From positions 248,001 through 312,000 of the forward strand of contig JAANDG010000102.1 in NCBI GenBank assembly GCA_036852015.1: 64,000 nucleotides of DNA. Reading direction: 5' to 3'. The translations under genes were made by a program, and so were the position numbers. This document shows, piece after piece, positions 39,682 through 51,156 of this stretch (positions within the stretch are counted from its first letter, which is position 1; the number at the start of each line of letters is the position of its first letter). A model generated the notes under the pieces. It saw nothing but the letters and a program-made list of their open reading frames with translations, had not been told where the DNA came from and did no database searches. The DNA is from Pelodera strongyloides (taxonomy: Eukaryota > Nematoda > Chromadorea > Rhabditida > Rhabditidae).

Positions 39682-42600
39682 CTTATTTTTTAGTAATTTT
39701 TTGCTCAACTTTTACATGTAATCTACGTTTGCCGATATAACCGAAATCTTCTAATGGATTCGGGCGCCTAATGGGCAACGTTTCAGTGATTATTCACCAG
39801 TCTAGTATAAACAAAATATAGTCCACTTCTTTGTTTCAACTTTCAACTGCTAAACCACGTGACCTCATTCAAAAACGACTGAATCTAGTTATTCTTTACA
39901 TAAAATTGTTCTACTCATAATTTGTGCTCATTAATAAACCGGTCTTTATATTATTTTGTTTTATTGTGCTGTTTCAAATGAACTAAAAAGAAAAAAGACC
40001 ACAATGGTGGAAGCAAAAGGAGATTCGATTGCATTCGCGCACTTAATTTTCACACGTTTTCTATTTCGCATTTTATTCAATGGGATAGAGGCAATTTGAG
40101 AGTCCATTCACAATTAGTTCTTTATTTTTTATATCATATCTAATCAAAATCGACGGAACATGAAACGTGCATAATTGTCCATCATCCAGCAAAATCAGTC
40201 GTTAACACATGGATTTTAATTGGTCAAACTCTTTTTTTCTCCATTTTCGTCAAGCGGTGGACTCGACATTCGGACTTGGGAAAGAATTTGCGACTTTGAC
40301 TGGTAGCATAGATTATCGTTTCCGGTGAGCATTGTATAAATCCTAATTTATAGTTTCGTTTAGTGTTCAGTACTTCGAGATGGTCTCTAGAACCGAATTC
40401 TCTCTCGCTTGTTTTCACATTACATCACCCTCAAATGGCATTCTTTGTGCAATTTCTATGCTTCTTCAATGGCTCGCAACTGGTTGTCCTTCAACCAGAC
40501 CTTTCTGTCTCCTTTCGCAGACTACTCTTGATCGTCTCTCTTTGCCATCAAAGGCAAGGTTCTCGTGTGTTCTCTGGAAGGTTCTTTTCCTCCTCAGTGC
40601 TTATTATTTCAACACGCTTCACTTGATATATGAACTTCGTTGTCTCCATTCGCATAGAGTATCAGTCCGAACTGGAGTTTTAAAACAAATACCTTTTGTT
40701 CGTTTTCGACATTTTCTATGAACCCCTTTATCCATACGCATGGTAACACCCAATATACAAAAGAAGTTGCCACCTATGTAGATAAATAAAATTATAATTC
40801 TTTTAGAAAAGTTCCCTCCAGTTAGAGACAGATACACTTCAGATACAATGACGTACACATTTATAAATACAGTGTGAACGGTTCATTCTAGATTTTGTTT
40901 TAACATGTACCTTCTTTTGCAGTGAATAAACTATTCAAGTGCAGTTGGTAATATTCTCGCCTAGTTGATGTGCATGTTTGATGTATTCCGACGCAAGCTT
41001 TCCACACAATATTGACGGAAGTAATACTCGTGTTTGTTTACTAAAATATATTTTTCTTTATGCAGAAATTGTTTCATTGTTCTGCATATATTACGACCGG
41101 TGATTTATTTAGTTGCAATCTATTTACTCAATGAGAATTTGTTTTATTATTAGATCTTATGCAATCGGTGAGAACAAAAATATTACTGAATGCAGCAGGA
41201 AACAAAAAAACCGTGTTTCGAAATAACAAATGAAATATATAACTGCGGAGCGTATCGTATACGTATACCGAATCAAATGGGATGTTATGAGATGTAGAGG
41301 TAGTCTGCTCCAAAAGTAGTCCGGATCCAACAAAAAGTCGTTTCTCAAAACAAATTCTAGCTCGCAAAGGCCGAGAAACTTATTTTGGTGTTCAAACTAG
41401 GAAAACTTTTTGGTAAATAATGCTTTTCAATATTATAAATATAATACAGCGTTGTTTTTCGGGACGAGTGCAAGTGCGGAATAACTAATCACATTCGGTT
41501 TCCTGGTATCGCTGACTTACAGTTTTACTCTCGTCCTGTCCAGCCAGACGGTCAAAAATCTCTTTTTTCCCGGATGTATGTCAACTATATTTTGTTAAAT
41601 GTTTCACTTTCGTTGATGAAACGCCACCGCGGAGAATCAATAAGCGTACGACTTTAGGAAATTTTCAAATTCTCCAGACAAGTCCAACTTCCCTGTTTCA
41701 AGCATCTCTCTCTCAAATTTTTTTTTGCGGAAAAATCTTCGTAATTAACAGAACGAAATATTTCCTTTTGGCATTGAATAAAGATCGCCTTGCCTTCTTG
41801 CATCCTTTTAGCGCATTTGTCTTGACCAGCTTTCGTGTTTGCCAAGATATGTGCAATAAAAAGTGCGTGCTTAGAAAAATAAGCTTCGTCTTAGGGTATC
41901 CTTTTGCTTGCACATATTTCGATGTATGTATCAATAAACTATTATTTAAGCTAGCCGTGAATGTATGCAAATTGTTTCCTCAAGGCGCAACGCATTAAGC
42001 AACGCGTTGCGGGTTCTTTCTCGTTTCTTTGCGAGGAGATCTCATAAGTGGATTAGCCCCAACACACCCGCTCATTATGAACACAGATAAGTATTTAATG
42101 ACGTCACCGTTCTACTCAACCTCTGTAAGCCGCGGCAAATGTCTTCATACAATTATTTAAGCGTCGCCTGTTATAGAACCAAGCATATCGATAACAGCTA
42201 TTCAAATTGTCAACTCAGAACACTCATCGTTTATTGGTGAAGAAATCCAAATACTTTCAAGAACAAGCGGAAAGATATAGCATTCCAATAAATTTATCCG
42301 ACTTCTAACGCACCTGATACAATTAATTGGAACCACAAATAGAAAAAGGATTTTTGTAAAAGATTTTGTTTCTGTTTGGGGCACATTGCCTGGTTTTGTT
42401 TGTTCCCAATCAACACTCTATTATCTAATGGGACTTGGTGGGTGAAAAGCTATTTGAAATGTGTCAGCGTAATACAAAGAATTCCAGAATAGCAAACCGT
42501 CCGTGGTCCCTCGGTGCTCTTTTTCAAACCTTTCTCTCTATTTTGGTTCCTAATAGTAGATATTCTCCTACTTTACCCAATTTCTCTATATCTGACGCCA

Positions 42601-45501
42601 AGGTTTCTCGAGCTTGATATTTGCGGGAGTTATGTATTTAGTTGTATTCCCGAAAGTGTAACTTTCTTTCTGCCCGGAACGCAACTGCCAAAACCCTCAG
42701 CAACCCGTGCGCTTTTGTTTAAAAATTTGCGGTTTATAGCAGACAGCCGTGCAAGTTTATTGCATTTATGTATCGATTGATTTTGGTAATTATTGGCTAA
42801 ATAAGGCTGAACTGTGTACGATCACTTCTTAACTTCCATATAATTATTTACTTAATCTGACGTAACTAATCTTTTGCCTATTTTGTATGTTCGTAGAATG
42901 CTGAAAACAGGCATATACTTTACTGGAAGATGTAACAGATTAACTAATAAATAAATTTTCCTCCTCGTAAGGTCAATACTCTCACATAAAACCATTTAAT
43001 CACCGGATATTATTCTTCGTATCGTCTCTCTTTGACAGTAGCCAAAAAACCAGATGTTTTTTGGAAGCACATTACCAATACATGTCTGATCACCGGTCAC
43101 TTTTATACTATTCTTTGCGAACACACTTTATTTAACAAATGCACCAAAAGCAAGAGGTGGCAATGCTTTCTGTCTATCGGTTCAATGTTCGCATGCAATG
43201 TGGTCCGCCGTGCCAAATGAAAACCAGTTTCGTCTCTCCTTCTCTTCGCATGTGTGAATGTCTTGCCTCTGAACCATCTATTCCATATAGGTAGCTCTTT
43301 CCTACGCTAATATATTTGTTTTAGTTTAATTAAACATAAAACATGCACTAGTCAAATGTGTTAGTCACCATCGTGCAGTAGTTCTTTTCGTATTGCCTCA
43401 TATAAAAATAAAAGTTTCCCTTTCACGGTAAGAGTTTAAATTTTTTATGCATGTGTTTCTTCTGTGTTTCTTCACAAACAATATCCCAGTACTCCTTTCG
43501 AGTAATTCTTCAACTTATGTGTTCCTTTTTATTGTTTAATAATTCAAGTAGCCGATTCAGCAAATCTGGTTTAGTCGCCTCACTACCTCCGGGTGCTTTT
43601 TCATCTTTTCATAGCAAAATTTCAAGTGGTTTTAAGTTGGCGTTTCCATAAGATGAACCGTCGCATCTAGACTTTTTAATAAGAAATTTGAATGAACTTC
43701 GAAATGCATTAGATATGTACACGTCACATCGGTAATCTCTAATAAGGTTTCTGTTGATTTGCTTATTTTGTGGTTATGAATTAATTGGAAAAAAGTTGTT
43801 TTATTATTTGGTCTATTAAATGATGCGATCGGACATTTCAAAATTGTTGTTTTGCAAAACGTTAGCTTTGCATTTATTATATGTGTTTTCATTTTTTTTT
43901 CATTCCGGGTACGTTTTGGTGCCATATTTGCAGTATAAAAGGAAAGATACATGTCCTGTCAGTTTATCATCAAATGGTTCTACTTAGGATTAGAACTAAC
44001 TTATTACTGTTCGACATTCTTATAACAAATACAACACCTCCCAAGCGCATTCTTCGGGTACTTAACCATTTCTGTCCACTTTTTCCCGTTGTGACCTTCT
44101 CAATACTATGCAATGTGCTCATCTGCCTGCTAAAATGAAAAAGTTAAAGATGAGATGGAAACGTGAGGAATTCTTTGACGCGTCAAGTTCTATGCGAAGA
44201 CGAATTGAAAAAAAAAGCTTAATACCAGATGCAATTCACAGTGTATACCATTTACATATTTTTTCCAGTTTCTTTCAATGCATTTTACGCAGCTAGTTGT
44301 TGTTCACCTGTTCGGATCTCTTAATGATATGTTCATTTGCAAAATCCTTCTTGTTTTTTATTGAATAGAAGCTTCCGTTAGCTGTTTGTTGGGCGTGGTT
44401 GTTGTTCCATTTACTGAAGTTCGCCTCTCCTCCTTCACAAGTGAATGAATGCTGTGTCTTTTTATACAACCTGGGCATGTCATTGAAAACATGAACAACC
44501 TTAGTTTCAGTTTCCCGATCAAGTTATGCGGCAGCTCAGAGCAGTAATTTTTGGCTGAAAAGGCTGCAGTAGATTGGTATTTGTACGCTTTTTTGTTTTC
44601 TTTTCAATCCGCAAGATCTAGATAAGTTTTATAAGAAAAAAGTTGAAGTATCATGTCCAAAAAGTATGCTGTTTTGCTTTACACTCCAGACTAAGGTAGT
44701 TAATTGCACGAAAACCTTCTTGCAAATTTTGAGAAATAGAGCAGAGAACCTTATTTCTATCATAATTACATATACGGTACATTCGGATTGATCATCCAAA
44801 AGTTGAAAACTAGTTGTTGTTTGGCTCTAATCAGGAAGCTTTTAGAGAAATGCGAATCTCAATAATTTTTTGCAATGCAGTTTCACATGGATGAACACTT
44901 CCTATGTAATTTGCAAAAACTTGCCATAACTTTTTCCGTAGTCTCAAAATTAGCAATTTACCTGGCAAACTCAAGAAAATTGTGCTGAACTCATCCGTGA
45001 GTGAATACTGCAATCGGCAGGAGTAATGTTATTTTTTAGTTATACCTGGGTGATACATTCTCTTTGTTGAGTCGAAAAATTGGTCTAATTTGATGTAATT
45101 TGTATCGCTTCTACATTGCTTTAAGTGGAAGAAGTGTCTGATCCAGTTTTCTCCCCTTGTACACACTGCTTGCTCATACAGCCGGCTTCCCTCTTTGGTT
45201 AGCGGCACCCTCTCTGCTTATACGCATATTTTCACACCAACTGAATAGGTTGCACGTTCATTTTGGGGTATTTCATTTAGGACCCAGCTGAATAATCTCA
45301 TACTGATGCTCATTTTCACTTTATCTTGGGACTTCTGAGTTTTACAAAATTCACAATTGTTATGTCCTCTATGCCGCAATAAATCCTGAAATTGTATTGA
45401 ATCTGGTGATATTGTCTGTTCTTCAAGCCTCCACTTTTTCCGCTGGCTATCCATTTGTTTCCATATCACTATTTATTTATTCTTCCAGATAAACCACGGC
45501 G
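39682..45501. other. 5.8-kb interval without a recognised gene
   Basis: Only short AT-driven ORFs were seen on both strands. None has a recognisable motif, membrane pattern or consistent splice partners. Its left end holds the 3' UTR of the coiled-coil gene, and its right end the ZIP promoter. Distal regulatory sequence or an unrecognised non-coding gene is possible. Confidence 0.4.
39933..39938 (+). promoter_or_regulatory. Candidate polyadenylation signal, coiled-coil gene
   Basis: AATAAA about 250 bp after the stop codon, followed by T-rich and GT-containing sequence. Confidence 0.45.
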
Positions 45502-47809
45502 ATGAGGCGCTGCATTGCAGCTGCTGTGCTGCTCGCTTTTGCTTCAGCACAGCATGGTGAGCTTATATTTTTTGATATTTACGGCCTCTAAGCAAAAAAA
45601 AAAACCAATCCAATGTGTTTTAAGTCAATTAATTCTAGGAATGATGAATCATCACCCGGCTGCCGGTCCTGAGATGATACAGAATGACTTCGCAAGAACG
45701 CTTATGGACAACGAGTTCTTGGTGGGCCCTTCTGGACAACCCGATGTTTCCGTGGACATTGAAAGCAGACGATTCATTGAACCTCTAAAGGAGTTTTCAA
45801 AGATGTAAGCAGCTTCAGAATATTTTTGTAAAGATTTGCGAATTAATGTGCACTTTGTTTAAATGCTTGTCAATTGCCCTAATCTAGGAAACTCTTGCAG
45901 ACGTGAGGAGCAACTGCTTCGTGAGGCCGATGAGATAGCCCAGGTGTTATCTTCGAGAAAAGAGAAGTCTCAGACACTAAGTTGGTCTACATGGCTGGGT
46001 AGTCTCTTGGGATGTGCTGCTGTCGTGTCTTGTGGAATTCTACCCGCTCTCTTCCTCCCTGTCAATGCTGGAGAATTTCTACAAAGTGAAGGTACGTCTC
46101 ATTACAACACTTGAGTGAAACTGAAAGCTAATTGCTTATAGTTGGATGGTATAAATAGTTCCACCGAAAATGCATGGGTAGCTGAACTCAGATTATTTGT
46201 AGAGTAGACCCAGAAAGGTTCTATGTTGACATTTGATTATACCGCCCAGTTGTGTAAACTATTTGTGCGTATATTACTGCCTACTGTTTGGTCCTAACTC
46301 TAGTGAAATTCATTATTCAGAATGCTTATTTCACGTACTTGTGCTAAGAAAGAACGCGCTACTCTACCAATAGGTCTGCCAAGTGATTTTTTGTTGATAT
46401 TTTAGCTTTCAAATAACCAAAGCAAAGTAATTGTTCACATTGGAATGCTATTTAAGATGGTCGTCGTAAGCTGAACCTTCTTCTTTCTTTTGCGGTTGGC
46501 TCGCTTCTTGGAGATGTTTTCCTACACTTACTCCCGGAGACCTGGGCATCTTATGGAGGTTATTTTTCTTACTTTTTTTCAGTTCTTCTCTTCCTGAACC
46601 CTATTATTTAAATACATTTTCTTCTGATTTTTCTTTAGTTGCATTATTTCTTCTTTATTTAAAGAACATTGTTATTATATATGTGTTTCATTTGTTTATT
46701 TTTAGTTGATATGGAGTACGTTGGTATGTGGATTGTTTGTGGACTGCTCGTTTGTTTCCTGGCAGAAAAGCTCTGCGCAACTACCGAAGAAAGTCAGCAC
46801 AAGGTATCTAATTCATCAAAACCGTTAGTTTGACAGATTCTAATAAAAGAAAAAAATACGGCCAAGACAAGAGAAATTGAAATCAATATATTTTAGGTAT
46901 GTGCCATAATGAATCTGGTCGCCAATATTATTGACAACTTCACTCACGGATTGGCAGTTGGAGGATCATTCCTTGTGTCAACGAAGGTAGAAGTTGACAA
47001 ATCTCTACAATGATGGTGAACATTTACTAGGATCAAGTCACACCCAACTTTATCTTTTCAGTTCGGTATTCTCACAACGGCTGCCATACTTCTGCATGAG
47101 ATTCCCCATGAAGTTTCCGATTTTGCAATCCTTCTCAGAGCTGATTTCGGTAGATGGGTCGCCATCAAAGCACAGGTTGGCTTTGTCACGTCATTAGCGA
47201 AACAACGTGTGTTTTCTTATCGGATAAAAACAATGGACACATAGATACAATGACCACTCTCTTTTCGTAGCTGTATGTTGTTCAAGTATTAACTAGAACA
47301 TCGAACTTGTTACTCACGTCCAAACCAAATAACAACGTACTGTTCAACACGGACAGCGAAAATCGATATGCAATAAAGCGGAACTGGGATAAAATTTGGC
47401 ACAATAGTAACTTAAATACAGCAATCAAATAGAAGTTTGCTTTAGTTTGTGACAGCAACTGCTGGAGTGGTCGGAAGTTGTGCTGCATTATGGCTGCACA
47501 CTGGTGAAGATATGAATGGGAATGCCTGCTGGATCCTGCCATTTACAGCGGGAGGTTTCATCAATATTGCCCTCGCACAGATACTACCAGAACTAATGGA
47601 AGAAGAGGACAGAAGGTAAGAAACCAGTTTATTCTCCAATTTGTTACTCATATGGAAAACCAGCTCAACGATATCATATACAATGAATGCGTACAAAAAT
47701 CTCCATAAAATATTATTTCATTATTCCTTTCAGACAAAACTTGTACCAACTGCTTCTCATCATTGGTGGTGTCGGAGTGATGGCCTTCATCAATCAATTC
47801 CATGTATAA
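45502..47809 (+). CDS. zipt-13: ZIP13-type zinc transporter (SLC39A13 family)
   Basis: Moves zinc or iron across early secretory membranes. Exons: 45502-45556, 45639-45804, 45901-46091, 46457-46558, 46706-46803, 46897-46986, 47062-47175, 47446-47615, 47734-47809; 353 aa, all in phase. Signal peptide RRCIAAAVLLAFASAQ, a hydrophilic lumenal region to about residue 95, then membrane segments. Key signatures: TWLGSLLGCAAVVSCGILPA, LHLLPETWA, metal-site helix DNFTHGLAVGGSF (217-229) and HEIPHEVSDFAILLRA (246-261), then ILPELMEEED. NFTHGLA and LLPExWA match ZIP13, whereas ZIP7 has NFTDGLA; the long His-rich loop of ZIP7 is absent. The start ATG is 14 bases after a TCTTCCAG acceptor. The gene symbol follows C. 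elegans naming and assumes orthology. Confidence 0.9.
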
Positions 47810-48714
47810 AGTGGGAATTAACCCTGTGCTGTTCTACTTGTGATTTGCGTTTCGTTTCTATTATGTACATAGCAACTTAGTCTATTGACATCTTAATTCG
47901 TATTCAATACAAAACAGGTATCTTCTAATTTCTCGTTGTTTCTTTTGTATATTTATTGTTTAGAGTTTAATCGTATAACGAGATGCCCCAAATTACGGTG
48001 TTTGTTTCGTGTATTGCCTTTCTATTTGTCGCTTTTCTTGAAAGTGCCTTCCGGTTTTACAGCTTATTTCTATTGTAATTGCAAAATAATAGACGGATTT
48101 AAAACTAACGAAAAATCTGAACTGTCATATTTTATAATTCAGTAACACTTATTTTGACACTGCCATATTCAACAGTGTTAACAATATTTGATTACAAGCA
48201 TGATTTTCTGGGCTGAAATGACCGGTAAATTAATTGAACTGCGCGTCGCGCACACATCTAGCCACGAGTTGTTTAGTTTATGAGCAACTCCTATTGGCAC
48301 CACCATTTAGTATTTTCTATTTGTAAGAATAAACTCAGTTTCTCAGAGATCTATTTCCACCATTTGCATTACTTAACATACAGTATTTCTCACAAAAGTA
48401 TTCGCCTTTTAGTGCCTTCCTTCACCGGTTTAATAATTAGTTCCCGTTATAGTTTCATTTTCAACCTGTAGCCGAATTCTCGAATAAAAATGTGTATCAC
48501 AAATATGTTGTGTTCTTTACCTGCTATGCTGGAGAACGGAACGTTCGCAAACGTACCGGGTGCACGGGCCAGCACTCGGAACGCAATGCGGTAACGTACT
48601 GTCTTGAAAACGAACCGGGTACCGTTCCGAATGCAGATCCCTAACGTGATCCGAATTCATACTCGATTTTTTAACTAAAAGCGGGAATGTATTCCGCAAC
48701 GCACGTTCTGAGAC

Positions 48715-48786
48715 ACGCGTGCGGACAGCGCAGTGACTAGTGCGTTGCTTTATAGACAATACATAGGTTGATGGTTCGATTTCTGC
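48715..48786 (+). repeat. Degenerate tRNA-like sequence
   Basis: GCGCAGTGACTAGTGCG resembles a D arm. It is followed by a TTG/CAA stem around TTTATAGA and then GATGGTTCGATTTCTGC, a near B box (last C changed). No acceptor stem is evident. It lies between two GC-rich blocks that may belong to the same element. Confidence 0.35.
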
Positions 48787-49514
48787 AAAACGTGTAATTT
48801 AAAAATTTGTAATTGTAATTTGTGTAATTGTGATTGTAATAATTTGTGTACCAGTGTGATTTAACATTTTAAAGTACCGTAGGCAATATTTTGATTTTTT
48901 ATTATTTTTTTATTATTATTTTTTGCTGTAACGTACCGTGTAAGTGGCAGAAGGTCGGGGTGGTGCGCACTCGGTGCGCAATCCGGACCGCGTACGGGTA
49001 TCACTCGGAACGGTGCTCGGTACGTTTGGCTGCCAGAGTGTGTCGCTTTCTCAAAACGCCTACCAAGCACAATTATTTTGTATATGATTTCTATATAATC
49101 GATAACGGTCGGACACGCTCGTTTTTTGTAATATTTACGCTTTAAAGTGGGCTTTTTTGTTAGGGGTATTCATAGGTTTAATACAGCATTCAAAACGTAT
49201 GCCTTGACCAGTAGATTTCCAGCACAGAGCAAACGGCGAGTTCCAGAAGAAAAGCTGCTCGACGTCTTCAGGCACCCCAGGAAGAATCACCAATTTTTTT
49301 CGCGGGTTAGTGCTTTCAAATTTGTCACCGGCCGGATTCTGTCTCGGTGTTGTTGCGTTCAGTTAGAGTCGAAGACGCGCTAGCCATTTGACCTCTCGGT
49401 TTTCAATGCGATCCTTGTAAAAATGATAATACCAGTTTATATACACATATATACACACAACGCCCGAATGAGTTATAAAATATAACTATGAAAGACATGC
49501 GTGGACATAACATC

Positions 49515-50026
49515 TTAAAGCGAACTACCAGCCCCTTTCTCACGAACTGCGCAAATGAAGTATTTGGACGCAGAACCAGAAATACTGATGCTTATTTTTG
49601 GAATGTTGGATTTCATGCAAAAACAGTTGGCCACCGTAGGAATCGAACCAGAGAGTCCTCGCACCAATGGCGAGAACTCTACCACTTTGCCACGCCCTTC
49701 CATGGCAGAAATTGAAAATGGTACATGGAAGCACGCAGGCACGTAGCACCAATTTGTTCAAACGAAGGCTACGTCAATGTACAATCCACGGTTTTTTCTG
49801 GAGGGAAAATAAAAATTTCAAAATAATTCATACAGGGGTCTGCGAACGTGCCAAAAACGGGGGTAGTAGACCCCTTTTGACCTTTTCCATACAAAATACA
49901 AATTTTAAGTAGCTTTTTTTCTAATTTCGACTTAGTTGCTTGTTTTTTTATGTTTATTTTCGTTTTCACACGTTTTTGAACTATTTTTGAACAAAAAACC
50001 CCAAACCGGGTAACATTTCGCTTTAA
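49515..50026. mobile_element. Possible 512-bp TTAA-flanked element
   Basis: The ends are exact complements over ten bases including TTAA: TTAAAGCGAA (49515-49524) and TTCGCTTTAA (50017-50026). The same AGCGAA end motif marks the ~190-bp elements at 18615 and 57916. Inside are a tRNA-like sequence (minus strand) and AT-rich filler. Ten bases is short, so chance pairing is possible. Confidence 0.4.
49625..49712 (-). repeat. tRNA-Gly-like sequence with intact pol III boxes
   Basis: The minus strand has A box TGGCAAAGTGG (matches TRGYNNARNNG exactly), a CTCGC/GCGAG anticodon stem with a seven-base loop CATTGGT, and B box GGTTCGATTCC. GTGGTAGAGTTCTCGCC resembles the D-to-anticodon region of tRNA-Gly. 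The loop lacks T33, and the acceptor ends do not pair, so it is a tRNA-derived repeat rather than a working tRNA. Confidence 0.55.
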
Positions 50027-50054
50027 TGACCAAGCGATTACCCGCCACACATAT

Positions 50055-50099
50055 ACGACAGTACACAGAACGACAGTACATATAACGACAGTACACAGA
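50055..50099. repeat. 15-bp tandem repeat, three copies
   Basis: ACGACAGTACACAGA, ACGACAGTACATATA, ACGACAGTACACAGA in direct succession. Confidence 0.85.
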
Positions 50100-51156
50100 A
50101 CACAAAAAAAACTCTTCGGTTGGAGACAGTAACAACAAGCACTATAACACACATCCTTTATGAACGACTTCAAGTATGCGACTCAAAACCATTGTCCCTA
50201 ATTCGTCGGTGGAAAACCCTCATAGAAAACCCTCATCGCATAAGAACTTGGATGTTTCTCTACTTTGTTTTTATTCCGTTCAAGAACTTGGAATTTTCTC
50301 CTTTTTTTGTGTGTGTACCCTAAACTGCCGAAGTATCGACAGCGCCTTTAAGATGGCTGATCGCGGTTAACACAACCGTTGTTAAAACTATTTTTCACCT
50401 TTGACCGGAAGAAGAATGGACTTCGTGGACGTCAGTGCTGGTGTTTCCTGTATCGCAGAGGAAGGATCCCCGGCATTGAAGGAGGTCAAGCAGAGAGTCC
50501 TGTTGCCTCTGGACACTCCTTGGATTACTTCGCTCGATCCCTTTCTTGTGGTTGTACTGCCCGTGTTTAATAAATAGATTCGGTCATTCCCGTTGTTGTT
50601 GTCATCGTTTGGACTTCACCAAGCACATACAATTTGCATAAAGGGCAACTTCATTTCCTATGTGACCAACTTTCAAATAGTTCAATGGGGTTTTCCATGA
50701 GAGCTGTTTGCTTTCAGAAAAGGAGCATCTTCAATAAAATAGTTTATTCGTGGGTAAATGTACATACAAGCAGTGCCAATACAGGACACGAGTCAGTTGT
50801 GAAGGCCCAAATCAATGAACGATGAAGGCCTTCACAACCGAAAAACACAGAGGTCTAAAGCTTGAGTATTGGAGTAGGGTTAGGAGCGTTATTAGAACGC
50901 GGGGCAAATACTATGGTCTTGAAGAAAATTGCATTCACGAATACTGAGTGATCTACCTATAATATTGTTCTGGAATTAAATTATGATGCGTTTCGACAGA
51001 CCGACCTGTAGTGTGGAATATATGCTACGGTGATTCTATGGTTTTAAGCCCCGAAACTTTACTAAAGATTGAGGGGTAAAACTAGGAAATACTTAGACAT
51101 ATTAGAAATATCACCGGGAGTTAGGAATAAATGCTACAAATAAAGTATTTAGTTAT

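Larger units (their letters stand above)
47810..51156. other. Repeat-rich intergenic region
   Basis: It holds the ZIP 3' UTR, GC-rich blocks with CGGAACG/ACGTACCG words at 48530-48730 and 48930-49035, and tRNA-like sequences near 48715-48785 and 49625-49712. It also holds a possible TTAA element (49515-50026), a three-copy 15-bp tandem repeat (50055-50099) and a 53-codon ORF (50416-50577) with no family resemblance. Confidence 0.5.

Noticed and set aside
50416..50577. 53-codon ORF MDFVDVSAGVSCIAEEG...
   Set aside because: Plausible composition, but no splice, signal peptide or family evidence, and it lies in a repeat-rich region.
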